DNA of 64,000 nt from Winogradskyella sp. PC-19 (GCF_002163855.1 NZ_CP019332.1:655107-719106); one strand, 5' to 3'. Numbered from the stretch's first letter, positions 26,834 to 35,584 are shown. Numbers and translations are program-made. Notes: a model not told the origin generated them from the letters alone.

Positions 26834-29677
26834 TTGATTAAAAAAGCCCTTATATTCTTTGGTATTTGCCTATTTACATTATCGAGTTACACTCAAAATG
26901 TAATTAATGTTGTCGGAATTGTAAATCCTGACGACAAATCCATAACTGTCTCTCAGACTATTATTTATAAAAATACGTCTGATGATACCCTTAATGAAAT
27001 TTATTTAAACGACTGGAATAATAGCTATGCAACAAAATCAACGGCATTAGCTAAACGTTTTGAAGAGGAGTTTAGCACAAAATTTCATTTGGCTAACGAT
27101 AAGCAACGTGGATTTACAACGATCGAAAGTATATTAGACACTGAAGGAAATGAACTTCAAAATTTACACTTAGAAAACCAAATTGATGTTATCAAAGTTA
27201 ATTTAAAAAGTCCTCTTTTACCAAATGAATCCTACGAAATCAAGCTCAAATACACTATAGTTTTACCAGACGCTACATTTACAGATTATGGTTTTACAGA
27301 AAATGATGATTTTCAGTTAAAGTATTGGTACTTAACACCAACAGTATATGATGGACAATGGCAATACTATAGTAACAAAAATTTAGATGATCTATACATT
27401 CCGAAGGCAGAGTTAAACATAACACTTAACTATCCGAAAAATTATAATCTTGTTTCTGAATTAAATACTATTTCAGAAAATGAAAATTCTGATATAAAAA
27501 CGACAATTCTTAAAGGTAATAACAGAGTAGACACTTATTTGTCATTAAGTAAAAACAATACATTTAATCAAGTCACTACAGATGATTTTACTTTAGTATC
27601 TGATATTTATGAAAAAGGATTGTCTCCACAATCAAAAGCCATAATTACTGATAGAGTCACAGGATTCCTAATGGAAAATTTAGGTGAATATCCACACGAA
27701 AGATTATTGGTATCTCAAATTGACTATAACAAAAATCCACTTTATGGTCTAAATCAATTACCTAGTTTTTTAAGACCGTTTAAAAGTGATTTTCAATATG
27801 AATTAAAGCTACTTAAAACAGCTTTAAACAAGTATATCTATAATATTAGTTTAGTAAATCCAAGAAAAGAACATTGGTTAAATGATGGACTTTCTATCTA
27901 TTTCTTGATGAAGTATGTTGAGGACTATTATCCAAATAGTAAATTACTAGGTACGTTAGCTAACGTATGGGGAATTCGTTCTTTTCATCTTGCAGATTTA
28001 AGTTACAATGCAAAATACACATTGTACTATATGGAATCTGCTAGAAAAAATAATGATCAAGCGATTACAAAATCAAAAGACTCTCTTACAAAATTCAATG
28101 CCAATATTGCCGGAAGATATAAAACTGGAGTTGGTCTAAACTACTTAGATGATTATGCTACTGATATAGATTTTAGAAGTTTAGCAAAAGATTATTTATC
28201 TCTGAAAAAATTAAAAACAAATACTCCTAGAGATTTCGAAACATATATCAAATCTAAAACTAGTAAAAATATTGATTGGTTTTTTGAAGATTATATTGAT
28301 TCACGAAACAGGATAGATTTTAAAATATCAAAAATCAAAACAACTGAAGATTCAATTCAACTAACTATTAAAAATAAACGGGAAAATAATATGCCCATCT
28401 CGTTATTCAGTTTAAAAAATGATTCTGTAATTAATAAAATATGGTTAGACAATATTACTGATTCTAAAACACTAACAATTCCTAATAACAATACTGATCG
28501 TTTAGTTTTAGATTATGATAATGTAATCCCAGAATTTAATCAAAGAGACAATTACAGGTCTACTAAAGGCTCAGCCTTTTGGTCTAAACCACTTCAATTT
28601 AGATTATTTAAAGATGTTGAAGACCCATATTATAACCAGGTTTTCTTTATGCCTTTAGCAGAGTTTAAAAATATATACGACGGATTTACTTTAGGAACTA
28701 AAGTATACAACAAAACTATTTTAAGAAAGCGACTCAATTATCGTTTTTCGCCACAGTACGCATTACGCTCAAAATCATTAACAGGTTCAGGAACTATATT
28801 TTATACTCATAATTTAGAAGATTCCAACTTGTTTAATGTATCATATGGTATAAGCGCGAGTTACCGCTCATTTGCTCAAGATGCCTTTTTTAGGCGCATA
28901 CGTCCAAATATTTCTTTCAGTTTTAGAGATAAGGATGATTTACGCTCGGATAAGAGAGAAACTATATCGTTACGTTATGTAGATATTGCTAGAAGTATTG
29001 GTACAGATGCGATTTTAGATGAAATTGAAGAAGAGCCGGATTATGGAGTTCTCAATCTTCGTTATATAAAGTCAAGTCCTGGAATTATCAATTTTTCACG
29101 CTTTTTTGCAGACGTTCAATTCTCTAGCAATTTTAGTAAAGTCTCTGTAAATTATGAATATCGAAAGCTAACAAAAAGTAACCGTAATATTAATCTACGA
29201 TTATTTGCAGGAACATTCCTAAAAAACAATACTGACTCAAATTCAAATTTCTTCAGTTTTGCTCTTGATAGACCGACCGATTATTTATTTGATTTTAATT
29301 ATTTAGGACGTTCCGAAGCTAGTGGAATTTTTAGTCAGCAGTTAATTGTTTCTGAAGGTGGCTTTAAATCACGCCTAGAAGACTCTGCTTTTGCGAACCA
29401 ATGGATGGCAACAGCAAATTTTAGTACTTCAATTTGGCGATATATAGAAGCCTATGGAGATGTAGGTTTTGTTAAAAATAAGTTCACGAATGCAAATTTT
29501 GTTTATGATTCTGGTATTCGTTTAAACTTAGTGCCAGATTATTTAGAATTATATTTCCCTGTTTACTCTAATAATGGTTGGGAAATAGCAGAGCGCGCTT
29601 ATGCACAAAATATCCGCTTTGTAGTAACCGTTGATCCTCAAGTACTTTTAGGTCTTTTTAGACGAAAATGGTATTAA
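26834..29677 (+). CDS. Outer-membrane M1-peptidase-like protein lacking the zinc motif
   Basis: 947 residues from TTG 26834 (no ATG nearby; signal peptide MIKKALIFFGICLFTLSSYT fits). Residues about 20-230 resemble the M1 N-terminal saddle, and about 255-490 the gluzincin domain. Aligning WLNDG (D351) with the WLNEG of active M1 enzymes puts KTALN (328-332) where HExxH should be, and YGLNQ where GAMEN should be, so no zinc site or exopeptidase motif remains. From about 590 the sequence alternates like a transmembrane beta-barrel and ends in an aromatic residue (RKWY), the usual barrel terminus. Predicted: a non-catalytic periplasmic domain tethered to a barrel. Function unknown. Confidence 0.78.
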   Translation: MIKKALIFFGICLFTLSSYTQNVINVVGIVNPDDKSITVSQTIIYKNTSDDTLNEIYLNDWNNSYATKSTALAKRFEEEFSTKFHLANDKQRGFTTIESILDTEGNELQNLHLENQIDVIKVNLKSPLLPNESYEIKLKYTIVLPDATFTDYGFTENDDFQLKYWYLTPTVYDGQWQYYSNKNLDDLYIPKAELNITLNYPKNYNLVSELNTISENENSDIKTTILKGNNRVDTYLSLSKNNTFNQVTTDDFTLVSDIYEKGLSPQSKAIITDRVTGFLMENLGEYPHERLLVSQIDYNKNPLYGLNQLPSFLRPFKSDFQYELKLLKTALNKYIYNISLVNPRKEHWLNDGLSIYFLMKYVEDYYPNSKLLGTLANVWGIRSFHLADLSYNAKYTLYYMESARKNNDQAITKSKDSLTKFNANIAGRYKTGVGLNYLDDYATDIDFRSLAKDYLSLKKLKTNTPRDFETYIKSKTSKNIDWFFEDYIDSRNRIDFKISKIKTTEDSIQLTIKNKRENNMPISLFSLKNDSVINKIWLDNITDSKTLTIPNNNTDRLVLDYDNVIPEFNQRDNYRSTKGSAFWSKPLQFRLFKDVEDPYYNQVFFMPLAEFKNIYDGFTLGTKVYNKTILRKRLNYRFSPQYALRSKSLTGSGTIFYTHNLEDSNLFNVSYGISASYRSFAQDAFFRRIRPNISFSFRDKDDLRSDKRETISLRYVDIARSIGTDAILDEIEEEPDYGVLNLRYIKSSPGIINFSRFFADVQFSSNFSKVSVNYEYRKLTKSNRNINLRLFAGTFLKNNTDSNSNFFSFALDRPTDYLFDFNYLGRSEASGIFSQQLIVSEGGFKSRLEDSAFANQWMATANFSTSIWRYIEAYGDVGFVKNKFTNANFVYDSGIRLNLVPDYLELYFPVYSNNGWEIAERAYAQNIRFVVTVDPQVLLGLFRRKWY

Positions 29678-29778
29678 CATATTCTTACTGAAGTGTTAAA
29701 TATTGACTTAATTTTGAATTATTAGTTGAATTTTAGCCGTATTTTAAGAATAATTCAAAATTATAACGCTTTTTCATA

Positions 29779-29809
29779 TTGCTTAGCTTTATGTTATGTT
29801 GTACTTTTG
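29779..29809 (+). promoter_or_regulatory. Promoter of the E1 dehydrogenase gene (Bacteroidota type)
   Basis: TTG (29779-29781), 20 nt, TACTTTTG (29802-29809): a full match. Transcription would begin near 29815, which rules out the upstream ATG at 29796 and selects ATG 29832 as the start. Confidence 0.75.
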
Positions 29810-29831
29810 CATAACCAAAAATGATGTGTCT

Positions 29832-32243
29832 ATGAAGCCTAATACAAACTCAAAAACTGAGATTACATTTGAAGATTTTAAAACAGAAGTTTTAAATGAT
29901 TATAAAACTGTAGTGACCAGTCGTGAATGTAGTCTTTTGGGACGTCGTGAAGTACTAACCGGTAAGGCTAAATTCGGAATTTTTGGTGATGGCAAAGAAG
30001 TACCACAAATCGCTTGGGCAAAAGCTTTTCAAAACGGAGATTTCCGCTCAGGTTACTATCGCGACCAAACGTTTATGATGGCAATTAGCCAACTTACTAT
30101 TGAGCAATTTTTTGCTGGTTTGTATGCCAATACTGATTTAAAAGAAGAGCCAATGTCAGCAGGTCGTCAAATGGGTGGTCATTTTGCAACTCACAGTTTG
30201 GACGATAATGGTGAATGGAAAAATTTAACAGAACAGAAAAACTCAAGTGCAGACATCTCTCCTACTGCAGGTCAGATGCCAAGACTTTTGGGATTAGCAC
30301 AAGCTTCAAAAATATATAGAAATGTAAATGGTATTGATACTACCAAATTTTCAAAACAAGGTAACGAAATAGCTTGGGGAACAATTGGTAATGCAAGTAC
30401 AAGTGAAGGCTTATTTTTTGAAACCATAAATGCGGCAGGTGTATTACAAGTGCCAATGGTAATTAGTATTTGGGATGACGAATATGGGATTTCAGTTCAC
30501 GCAAAACATCAAACTACAAAAGAAAATATCTCTGAAATTTTAAAAGGTTTCCAAAGAGACGAAAATAATAATGGTTACGAGATTTTTCGTGTTAATGGAT
30601 GGAATTACCCTGAGTTAATTGACACATTTCAGCGTGCAGGAAAAATTGCTCGTACAGAGCATGTGCCAATTATGATTCATGTTCAAGAGTTAACACAACC
30701 GCAAGGTCACTCAACTTCTGGTTCTCACGAACGTTATAAAAGTAAAGACCGCTTAGCTTGGGAAACCGAATATGATTGTAATACCCAAATGCGTCAATGG
30801 ATGATAGCAAACAACATTGCTACAGACGAAGAATTAAGCGCTATCGAAAAAGATATTAAAAAAGCGGTTAGAGATGGTAAAAAAGCGGCTTGGTCGGCAT
30901 TTATCAATCCTCTTTTAGCAGAAAAGAAAGAAGCTATCGCTTTATTAGAGCGTGTGGCATCTTCAAGTAGTAATGGTGTTTTTATAACTAAACTTCGTAA
31001 TGATTTAGACACAATTGCTGAGCCTTTACGTAAAGATATATTAGGGGCAACTCGTAAAGCTCTACGCTATTTGGTTTCTGAAAACTCAGCTGAAAAAATT
31101 GAGCTTCAAAATTGGATTACTAATTATATTGAAACCATCCAACCTAAATATAGTTCTCATTTACAAAGTCAATCTTCCAAAAGAGGTATTAATCAATCTG
31201 AGGTATTACCAACTTACGATGACAACTCAGAAGATGTCGATGGGCGTTTAGTATTACGTGATAATTTTGACGCCATCTTCAATAACTACCCAGAAGCATT
31301 AATTTTTGGGGAAGATGCTGGACATATAGGTGATGTAAATCAAGGTTTAGAAGGTTTACAAGAAAAATATGGCGAACTTAGAGTCTCAGATACAGGGATT
31401 AGAGAAGCTACAATTTTAGGGCAAGGTATTGGGATGGCAATGCGTGGTTTACGACCAATTGCTGAAATCCAATATCTAGATTATATTTTATACGCTCTAC
31501 AATTGATGAGTGATGACTTGGCAACCGTACATTACCGTACAAAAGGACGTCAAAAAGCACCTTTAATTGTTCGAACTCGTGGTCATAGATTAGAAGGCAT
31601 ATGGCATTCTGGTTCACAAATGGGTGGCGTTCTTAATTTGGTTCGTGGTATACATGTATTAGTTCCAAGAAACATGACAAAAGCCGCTGGTTTTTATAAT
31701 ACACTTTTAGATAGTGATGAACCTGCTTTGGTTGTCGAATGCTTAAATGGTTACCGTTTAAAAGAAAAAATGCCTAACAATATTGGTAAATTTAAAACGC
31801 CTATCGGAGTAGTTGAAACTATCAAAGAAGGCGAAGACATTACCTTAGTATCTTATGGCTCTACATTACGCATAGTAGAAGAAGCTGCTAAAGAATTACA
31901 AGAAGTCGGTATTGATGCCGAAATTATTGATGTACAATCATTACTACCATTTGATTTAAATCATGATATTGTAAAAAGTATTGTAAAAACTAATCGTTTA
32001 ATGGTTATTGATGAGGATGTTTCTGGTGGTGCTTCTGCATATATTTTAGATGAAATTTTAAACACACAAAATGCCTATCAACACCTTGATAGTAGGCCAA
32101 AAACTTTAGCTGCAAAAGCACATAGACCAGCTTATGGTACTGATGGCGATTATTTTTCTAAACCATCTGTTGAAGACGTATTTGAAGCTATTTATGATGT
32201 GATGCACGAAGCTAATCCTTCGGATTTCCCGAAACTGCGTTAA
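29832..32243 (+). CDS. 2-oxoacid dehydrogenase E1, fused alpha and beta subunits
   Basis: 803 residues from ATG 29832. The frame is open from 29796, but that start lies inside the promoter. The N-terminal half is the E1 alpha (thiamine diphosphate) domain, the C-terminal half (from about 470, LRDNFDAIFNNYPEALIFGE) the E1 beta/transketolase-like domain with EAGH-type and DYILYALQ regions and VPRNMTKAAG. Such fusions are typical of Bacteroidota and are annotated as branched-chain or pyruvate-type E1; the substrate is not decided here. In the cofactor motif the usual GDG...NN reads GNA...DD at the same spacing (see findings). E2 and E3 genes are not adjacent. Terminator follows. Confidence 0.88.
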   Translation: MKPNTNSKTEITFEDFKTEVLNDYKTVVTSRECSLLGRREVLTGKAKFGIFGDGKEVPQIAWAKAFQNGDFRSGYYRDQTFMMAISQLTIEQFFAGLYANTDLKEEPMSAGRQMGGHFATHSLDDNGEWKNLTEQKNSSADISPTAGQMPRLLGLAQASKIYRNVNGIDTTKFSKQGNEIAWGTIGNASTSEGLFFETINAAGVLQVPMVISIWDDEYGISVHAKHQTTKENISEILKGFQRDENNNGYEIFRVNGWNYPELIDTFQRAGKIARTEHVPIMIHVQELTQPQGHSTSGSHERYKSKDRLAWETEYDCNTQMRQWMIANNIATDEELSAIEKDIKKAVRDGKKAAWSAFINPLLAEKKEAIALLERVASSSSNGVFITKLRNDLDTIAEPLRKDILGATRKALRYLVSENSAEKIELQNWITNYIETIQPKYSSHLQSQSSKRGINQSEVLPTYDDNSEDVDGRLVLRDNFDAIFNNYPEALIFGEDAGHIGDVNQGLEGLQEKYGELRVSDTGIREATILGQGIGMAMRGLRPIAEIQYLDYILYALQLMSDDLATVHYRTKGRQKAPLIVRTRGHRLEGIWHSGSQMGGVLNLVRGIHVLVPRNMTKAAGFYNTLLDSDEPALVVECLNGYRLKEKMPNNIGKFKTPIGVVETIKEGEDITLVSYGSTLRIVEEAAKELQEVGIDAEIIDVQSLLPFDLNHDIVKSIVKTNRLMVIDEDVSGGASAYILDEILNTQNAYQHLDSRPKTLAAKAHRPAYGTDGDYFSKPSVEDVFEAIYDVMHEANPSDFPKLR

Positions 32244-32265
32244 TATACTCAACATAAAACTTAAA

Positions 32266-32294
32266 AAGCTCATAACTTGTTATGGGCTTTTCTT
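32266..32294 (+). terminator. Rho-independent terminator
   Basis: AAGCTCATAA, loop CTTG, TTATGGGCTT (one G-U pair), then TTCTT. Placed 23 nt after the E1 stop codon. Confidence 0.8.
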
Positions 32295-32375
32295 ATTTAA
32301 TAAGGATCATTAATCGAGATTTGAAACGAAATGAGCCGTATCCATTTTCTTTAATTAAAAGAATAGTACTAATTT

Positions 32376-32390
32376 TAGGTTCTAAACCTA
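32376..32390. promoter_or_regulatory. Inverted repeat just before the AraC-type gene
   Basis: TAGGTT-CTA-AACCTA, a perfect 6-bp palindrome with 3-bp spacer, 7 nt before the GTG start. It could be an operator for autoregulation or simply a small hairpin; nothing else supports either. Confidence 0.35.
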
Positions 32391-32397
32391 TTGTTAA

Positions 32398-33570
32398 GTG
32401 TTTCCAGATTTTAATCGTTGGAGTTTACCATTACTAATTCTTGTATTACAAGGTCTTATTTTTGTAGTACTACTTTTGTTACGCTATTATAAAAAACGTA
32501 ACAATTCAGATTTGTTTTTAGGGCTAATTCTTCTATTAACGTGTTATACCCAAACTTGCTACACTGTTGGTTTTATGGGTTGGTATGATACGTTTAGGAC
32601 TACAAAAATCAATTACTTTCTTATTAATATTGGAGTAGCCTTAGCGCCCTTGATATACTTATATGTCAAATCAGTTACTGAGAGTAATTTTAAATTCAAA
32701 AAGACATATTGGTGGCATTTCACTTTGGCCATTATTGTCATACTACTAAGAGTAGTTACATATACTTACGATATAATACAACCAGGCTTTGAAGATGCAC
32801 AAAATGGAATTTTAAAATTAGCATTTGATGAAGCTATAGTTCAACCCGTTTTAGGTTATGTTTCTCCTATTCATATGTTATTGTATTTGGCTTTTACCTT
32901 TCAACTCTTCTACAACTATCGCAAAAAAATTATTCAATATTTTTCTAATATTTATAAGCTAGAACTTAACTGGATACTCACATTTCTAATATTATTTACA
33001 ATTTCATTTTTGTACGATTCTATTCAAGAAATAATAGATCTATCAATTACAGATTTAGGTTACCAAGAACGTTGGTGGTTAAATCTTTATCTGGCTGTAA
33101 TTACACTATTTATAGGTATCAAGGGTTACTTTACAGACACAACCAAGCTTAATAAATTAAAGTTTAGCTTTTCGCCAAAAACGATTGGAATCCCAGAGTC
33201 TAAAAACGAAATGGAAGACAAAACCGTTTCCGAAGTGGAATTAGCTCTAGTTAGAAACCTTATGGAAAACGAAAGAGCATATTTAAATCCAGAGTTAAAT
33301 TTAGCCGACTTGGCAGAACAAGCCAATCTTACGCGTGGCCAATTATCTGAAATTATCAATTCTGGCTTCAATAAAAACTTTAATGATTTTGTTAATGGTT
33401 ATAGAGTTGAGGCTTTTAAGAGCATGCTAAAAGAGAATAAGCACCAACAAATGTCTTTATTAGGTATTGCGCAAGATTGTGGTTTTAACAGTAAAGCAAC
33501 ATTCAATCGCGTATTTAAAAAACTAACCAACTACTCACCTACTGAATATTTGAAATCTCAATTAAATTAA
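32398..33570 (+). CDS. Membrane-bound AraC-family transcriptional regulator
   Basis: 390 residues from GTG 32398. About seven hydrophobic segments fill residues 10-245 (for example LPLLILVLQGLIFVVLLLL and YLAVITLFIGIKGY), then a cytoplasmic linker and an AraC-type double helix-turn-helix: LNLADLAEQANLTRGQLSEI (first HTH) and MSLLGIAQDCGFNSKATFNRVF (second, with the conserved GF-xxx-S-x-F-x-R-x-F pattern). This 7TM-AraC architecture is common in Bacteroidota and implies sensing at the inner membrane with direct gene control. The next operon (DoxX etc.) starts 98 bp downstream and carries phased direct repeats in its promoter, so it is a candidate target. Confidence 0.87.
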   Translation: MFPDFNRWSLPLLILVLQGLIFVVLLLLRYYKKRNNSDLFLGLILLLTCYTQTCYTVGFMGWYDTFRTTKINYFLINIGVALAPLIYLYVKSVTESNFKFKKTYWWHFTLAIIVILLRVVTYTYDIIQPGFEDAQNGILKLAFDEAIVQPVLGYVSPIHMLLYLAFTFQLFYNYRKKIIQYFSNIYKLELNWILTFLILFTISFLYDSIQEIIDLSITDLGYQERWWLNLYLAVITLFIGIKGYFTDTTKLNKLKFSFSPKTIGIPESKNEMEDKTVSEVELALVRNLMENERAYLNPELNLADLAEQANLTRGQLSEIINSGFNKNFNDFVNGYRVEAFKSMLKENKHQQMSLLGIAQDCGFNSKATFNRVFKKLTNYSPTEYLKSQLN

Positions 33571-33587
33571 TACGTCTCAAATCGTAT

Positions 33588-33643
33588 TTAAGTCCTGTTA
33601 AGACGTTCTAAGTCGTCCACAGCGAAATATTCTCGCAAATTTG
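33588..33643 (+). promoter_or_regulatory. Three 10-bp-phased direct repeats upstream of a -7-like box
   Basis: Three consecutive 10-bp units starting at 33588, 33598 and 33608 share TAAG[T/A]C: TTAAGTCCTG, TTAAGACGTT, CTAAGTCGTC. They lie on one face of the helix, 18 bp upstream of CAAATTTG (33636-33643, one mismatch to TAnnTTTG) and with no TTG box, the arrangement expected of an activator-dependent promoter. The start codon of the DoxX gene is at 33669. Confidence 0.5.
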
Positions 33644-33668
33644 TATCAACAACAAAAAATAGTTTGTG

Positions 33669-34163
33669 ATGATACAATTAAAATCTTTATTCAAATTTTT
33701 AATAACTCCAGTTATTCAAAAAAACTGGTATAACGATGTATTAATAGCCATACCACGAATTATTTGTGGCCTATTATTAACAGCAAGTTTTGGCGCCGAT
33801 AAATTTGGAATGCCATGGACAGCAGATAGTCAAAACCTAAACTTGTTTGAAGTATCTGCATGGTTTCCTGAAGATGTAGCTGCATACGGTGGTATTTTTG
33901 CTGTAGCACCAATATTCTTTGCTTGGATGGGCGCTTTTAGTGAAGCTGTTGGTGGACTCTTTTTAATGCTAGGACTTAAAACCAGAATAGCTTCGTTTTT
34001 AATAATGTGCACCATGCTCGTTCCAATATTTATGCAAAAATGGAATCAAGGTCTATGGGCAATGCTACCTGCTATGGGTTTCTTATGGATATCAGTCTAT
34101 AATCTCATTTTGGGTTCAGGACGTTTTGGCTTGGACTATATAATTGGTAAAAAATTAAAATAA
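33669..34163 (+). CDS. DoxX family membrane protein
   Basis: 164 residues from ATG 33669; a GTG one codon upstream is less likely. Four hydrophobic segments: about 24-42, 68-98, 103-121 and 128-150, with charged ends, the DoxX-like four-helix pattern. AIPRIICGLLLTASFGADKF matches the typical DoxX first helix (R-xxx-G-xxx-xxx-G-xxK). DoxX proteins are linked to thiosulfate/quinone or oxidative-stress functions in a few organisms, but most are uncharacterised. First gene of a probable operon running to about 35059. Confidence 0.78.
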   Translation: MIQLKSLFKFLITPVIQKNWYNDVLIAIPRIICGLLLTASFGADKFGMPWTADSQNLNLFEVSAWFPEDVAAYGGIFAVAPIFFAWMGAFSEAVGGLFLMLGLKTRIASFLIMCTMLVPIFMQKWNQGLWAMLPAMGFLWISVYNLILGSGRFGLDYIIGKKLK

Positions 34164-34182
34164 TCATATAAACATTAATTAC

Positions 34183-34670
34183 ATGAAACATTTATCTACA
34201 GTATTCGCACTATTATTTGTAACACTATTTACAAATGCACAAGACACGATTCAACTTTCGGATTTTGAAAGCATGAACAACACCAAATGGAAAGGCCATC
34301 TAACTTATAAAGACTACCAATCAGGTAAACAAGAAAAAATTCCCTCGACAATGGAGTTAAAGATTGAAGGTGACAAAATCATCTATAGCATTCAATATGA
34401 TTACGAACCAAATAAGAATAACGTCTCTAAAGTAAAAATTAAGAAAGACGGTACAATTTTCGGTAATGAAAAAGTAATTAGTTTCACTAAAAAAATAGTA
34501 CCAAAACATTAGTAACCATGTATCAAGGTAGAGATAATGGTAAAAAAGCAGACATGTATGTAATTAGGGTTTTGACAGATACTACATATAGCGCTACTAA
34601 AGAGGTGCAGCTAGAAGGTTCTAATACTCGTTTTGTACGAAACAAATACGAATACACTAAAATCAATTAA
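34183..34670 (+). pseudogene. Small secreted protein, interrupted by a frameshift in an A7 run
   Basis: The frame from ATG 34183 encodes a signal peptide (ending TNAQD) and a beta-rich domain, stopping at 34510-34512 after 109 residues. A second frame from about 34496 to TAA 34668-34670 continues the same domain (MYQGRDNGKKADMYVIRVLT and on to NKYEYTKIN). Adding one A to the run of seven at 34489-34495 joins the frames as TKKNSTKTLVTMYQGRDN, giving a protein of about 162 residues. Either a true loss-of-frame mutation, a phase-variable homopolymer, or a sequencing error. Family not recognised. 20 nt after the DoxX gene and 3 nt before the next gene, so same operon. Confidence 0.72.
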
Positions 34671-34672
34671 TA

Positions 34673-35059
34673 ATGAGAGTCCGTAAATTACTAACTATCT
34701 GGAGCATAATACTTACATCATTAAGTTGCGTGCAAAAAACACAGCCTAAAACTATAACTTTAATAGTAGATATGAGCACTATAAAAAATGTAAAAACCGT
34801 TGGTGTTCGTGGTAGTAATCTTCCACTTTCTTGGAAAGAAACACTTTTTCTTGATGATAAAAATAACGATGGCACTTACAAAACGACATTAAACCTGAAT
34901 ACAGCAAATTACGATATAGAGTTTAAGTTTATAAAAAACGACTCCATATTCGAATTAGAAAAACAAAATAACAGAAATATTGTTTTTGAATACAAGCCAG
35001 AAAGTATCATCTACAAAACATCTTTTAATAACCCAGAATCCAAAACTTCTAAAAAGTAA
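34673..35059 (+). CDS. Lipoprotein with a starch-binding/CBM-like beta-sandwich
   Basis: 128 residues with a lipoprotein signal peptide: SIILTSLSC (Cys19). The mature part, about residues 27-105, has the pattern of a CBM20/CBM48-like or E-set domain: VKTVGVRGSNLPLSWKETLF, then DGTYKTTLNLN and a 'YDIEFKFIKN' strand, which is how carbohydrate-binding or starch-binding Ig-like folds begin. The tail is Lys/Ser-rich. No catalytic residues are evident; sugar binding is a guess from fold resemblance only. Last gene before a terminator, co-transcribed with the preceding two. Confidence 0.65.
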   Translation: MRVRKLLTIWSIILTSLSCVQKTQPKTITLIVDMSTIKNVKTVGVRGSNLPLSWKETLFLDDKNNDGTYKTTLNLNTANYDIEFKFIKNDSIFELEKQNNRNIVFEYKPESIIYKTSFNNPESKTSKK

Positions 35060-35070
35060 ATACGATTTAT

Positions 35071-35103
35071 AAAAAAAGCATCTTTTAAAAAGATGCTTTT
35101 TTT
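35071..35103 (+). terminator. Rho-independent terminator
   Basis: An A-run, GCATCTTT, short loop, AAAGATGC, then seven or more T. It ends the DoxX operon and, because the A-run mirrors the T-run, could work in both directions. Confidence 0.85.
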
Positions 35104-35141
35104 ATATCTTTAACTAAACTAACTAAAAAACCCCTTTTATT

Positions 35142-35525
35142 TTGAAAACCAATTACAACGACCTTGGATTATTAATTTTGCGCCTTGGATTTGGAGGACT
35201 CATGTTAATAAACCACGGTATTCCCAAACTTGATAAACTTAACGGACCAATAGAATTTGCCGATCCAATCGGAGTTGGAGCAACCGCTTCACTAATCTTA
35301 TGTCTTATTGGTGAGGTCTTAGCACCGGTTCTAATCATTTTTGGTATTAAAACTAAATTTGCAGCAGTCCCAGCAGCTATAACTATGGGTGTTGCAGCAT
35401 TTATAGTTCATGGTAGTGACCCACTAGCACGCAAAGAAATGGCACTACTCTATTTTATTGCTTTTGTAGTCATCTTTTTAGCTGGACCTGGGAAATTTTC
35501 TATCGACGGCAGAAAAGGAAGATAA
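35142..35525 (+). CDS. DoxX family membrane protein (second copy)
   Basis: 127 residues from TTG 35142. Four hydrophobic helices at about 6-27, 44-64, 68-86 and 98-117. LGLLILRLGFGGLMLINHG matches the DoxX start with the conserved R and G residues, and SLILCLIGEVLAPVLIIFGI is the second helix. A shorter and different subfamily from the DoxX protein at 33669. Transcribed separately, since a terminator lies just upstream. Substrate unknown. Confidence 0.82.
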   Translation: MKTNYNDLGLLILRLGFGGLMLINHGIPKLDKLNGPIEFADPIGVGATASLILCLIGEVLAPVLIIFGIKTKFAAVPAAITMGVAAFIVHGSDPLARKEMALLYFIAFVVIFLAGPGKFSIDGRKGR

Positions 35526-35548
35526 TAAAAAACTAAAATGTTTGACCT

Positions 35549-35584
35549 GAGTTGCAACGTGTTTGTCGAAATATGTTGCAACTC
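35549..35584. promoter_or_regulatory. Long perfect inverted repeat, operator or hairpin
   Basis: GAGTTGCAAC, 16 nt, GTTGCAACTC: a perfect 10-bp inverted repeat. Each arm contains GTTGCAAC, itself a palindrome, and the two copies are 24 bp apart. It lies between the DoxX gene and the lipoprotein/LytS/LytTR operon; TTTGTCTTTT follows, so a weak terminator is the alternative reading. Confidence 0.5.

Noticed and set aside
29796-29831. Upstream ATG for the E1 gene
   Set aside because: Lies within the TTG-N20-TACTTTTG promoter, so it would not be transcribed as part of the message.
34183-34512. Treating the 109-codon ORF as a complete small gene
   Set aside because: The region 34496-34670 continues the same fold in another frame with an in-frame natural stop, and a single A restores continuity; a complete gene ending at 34512 is less likely.
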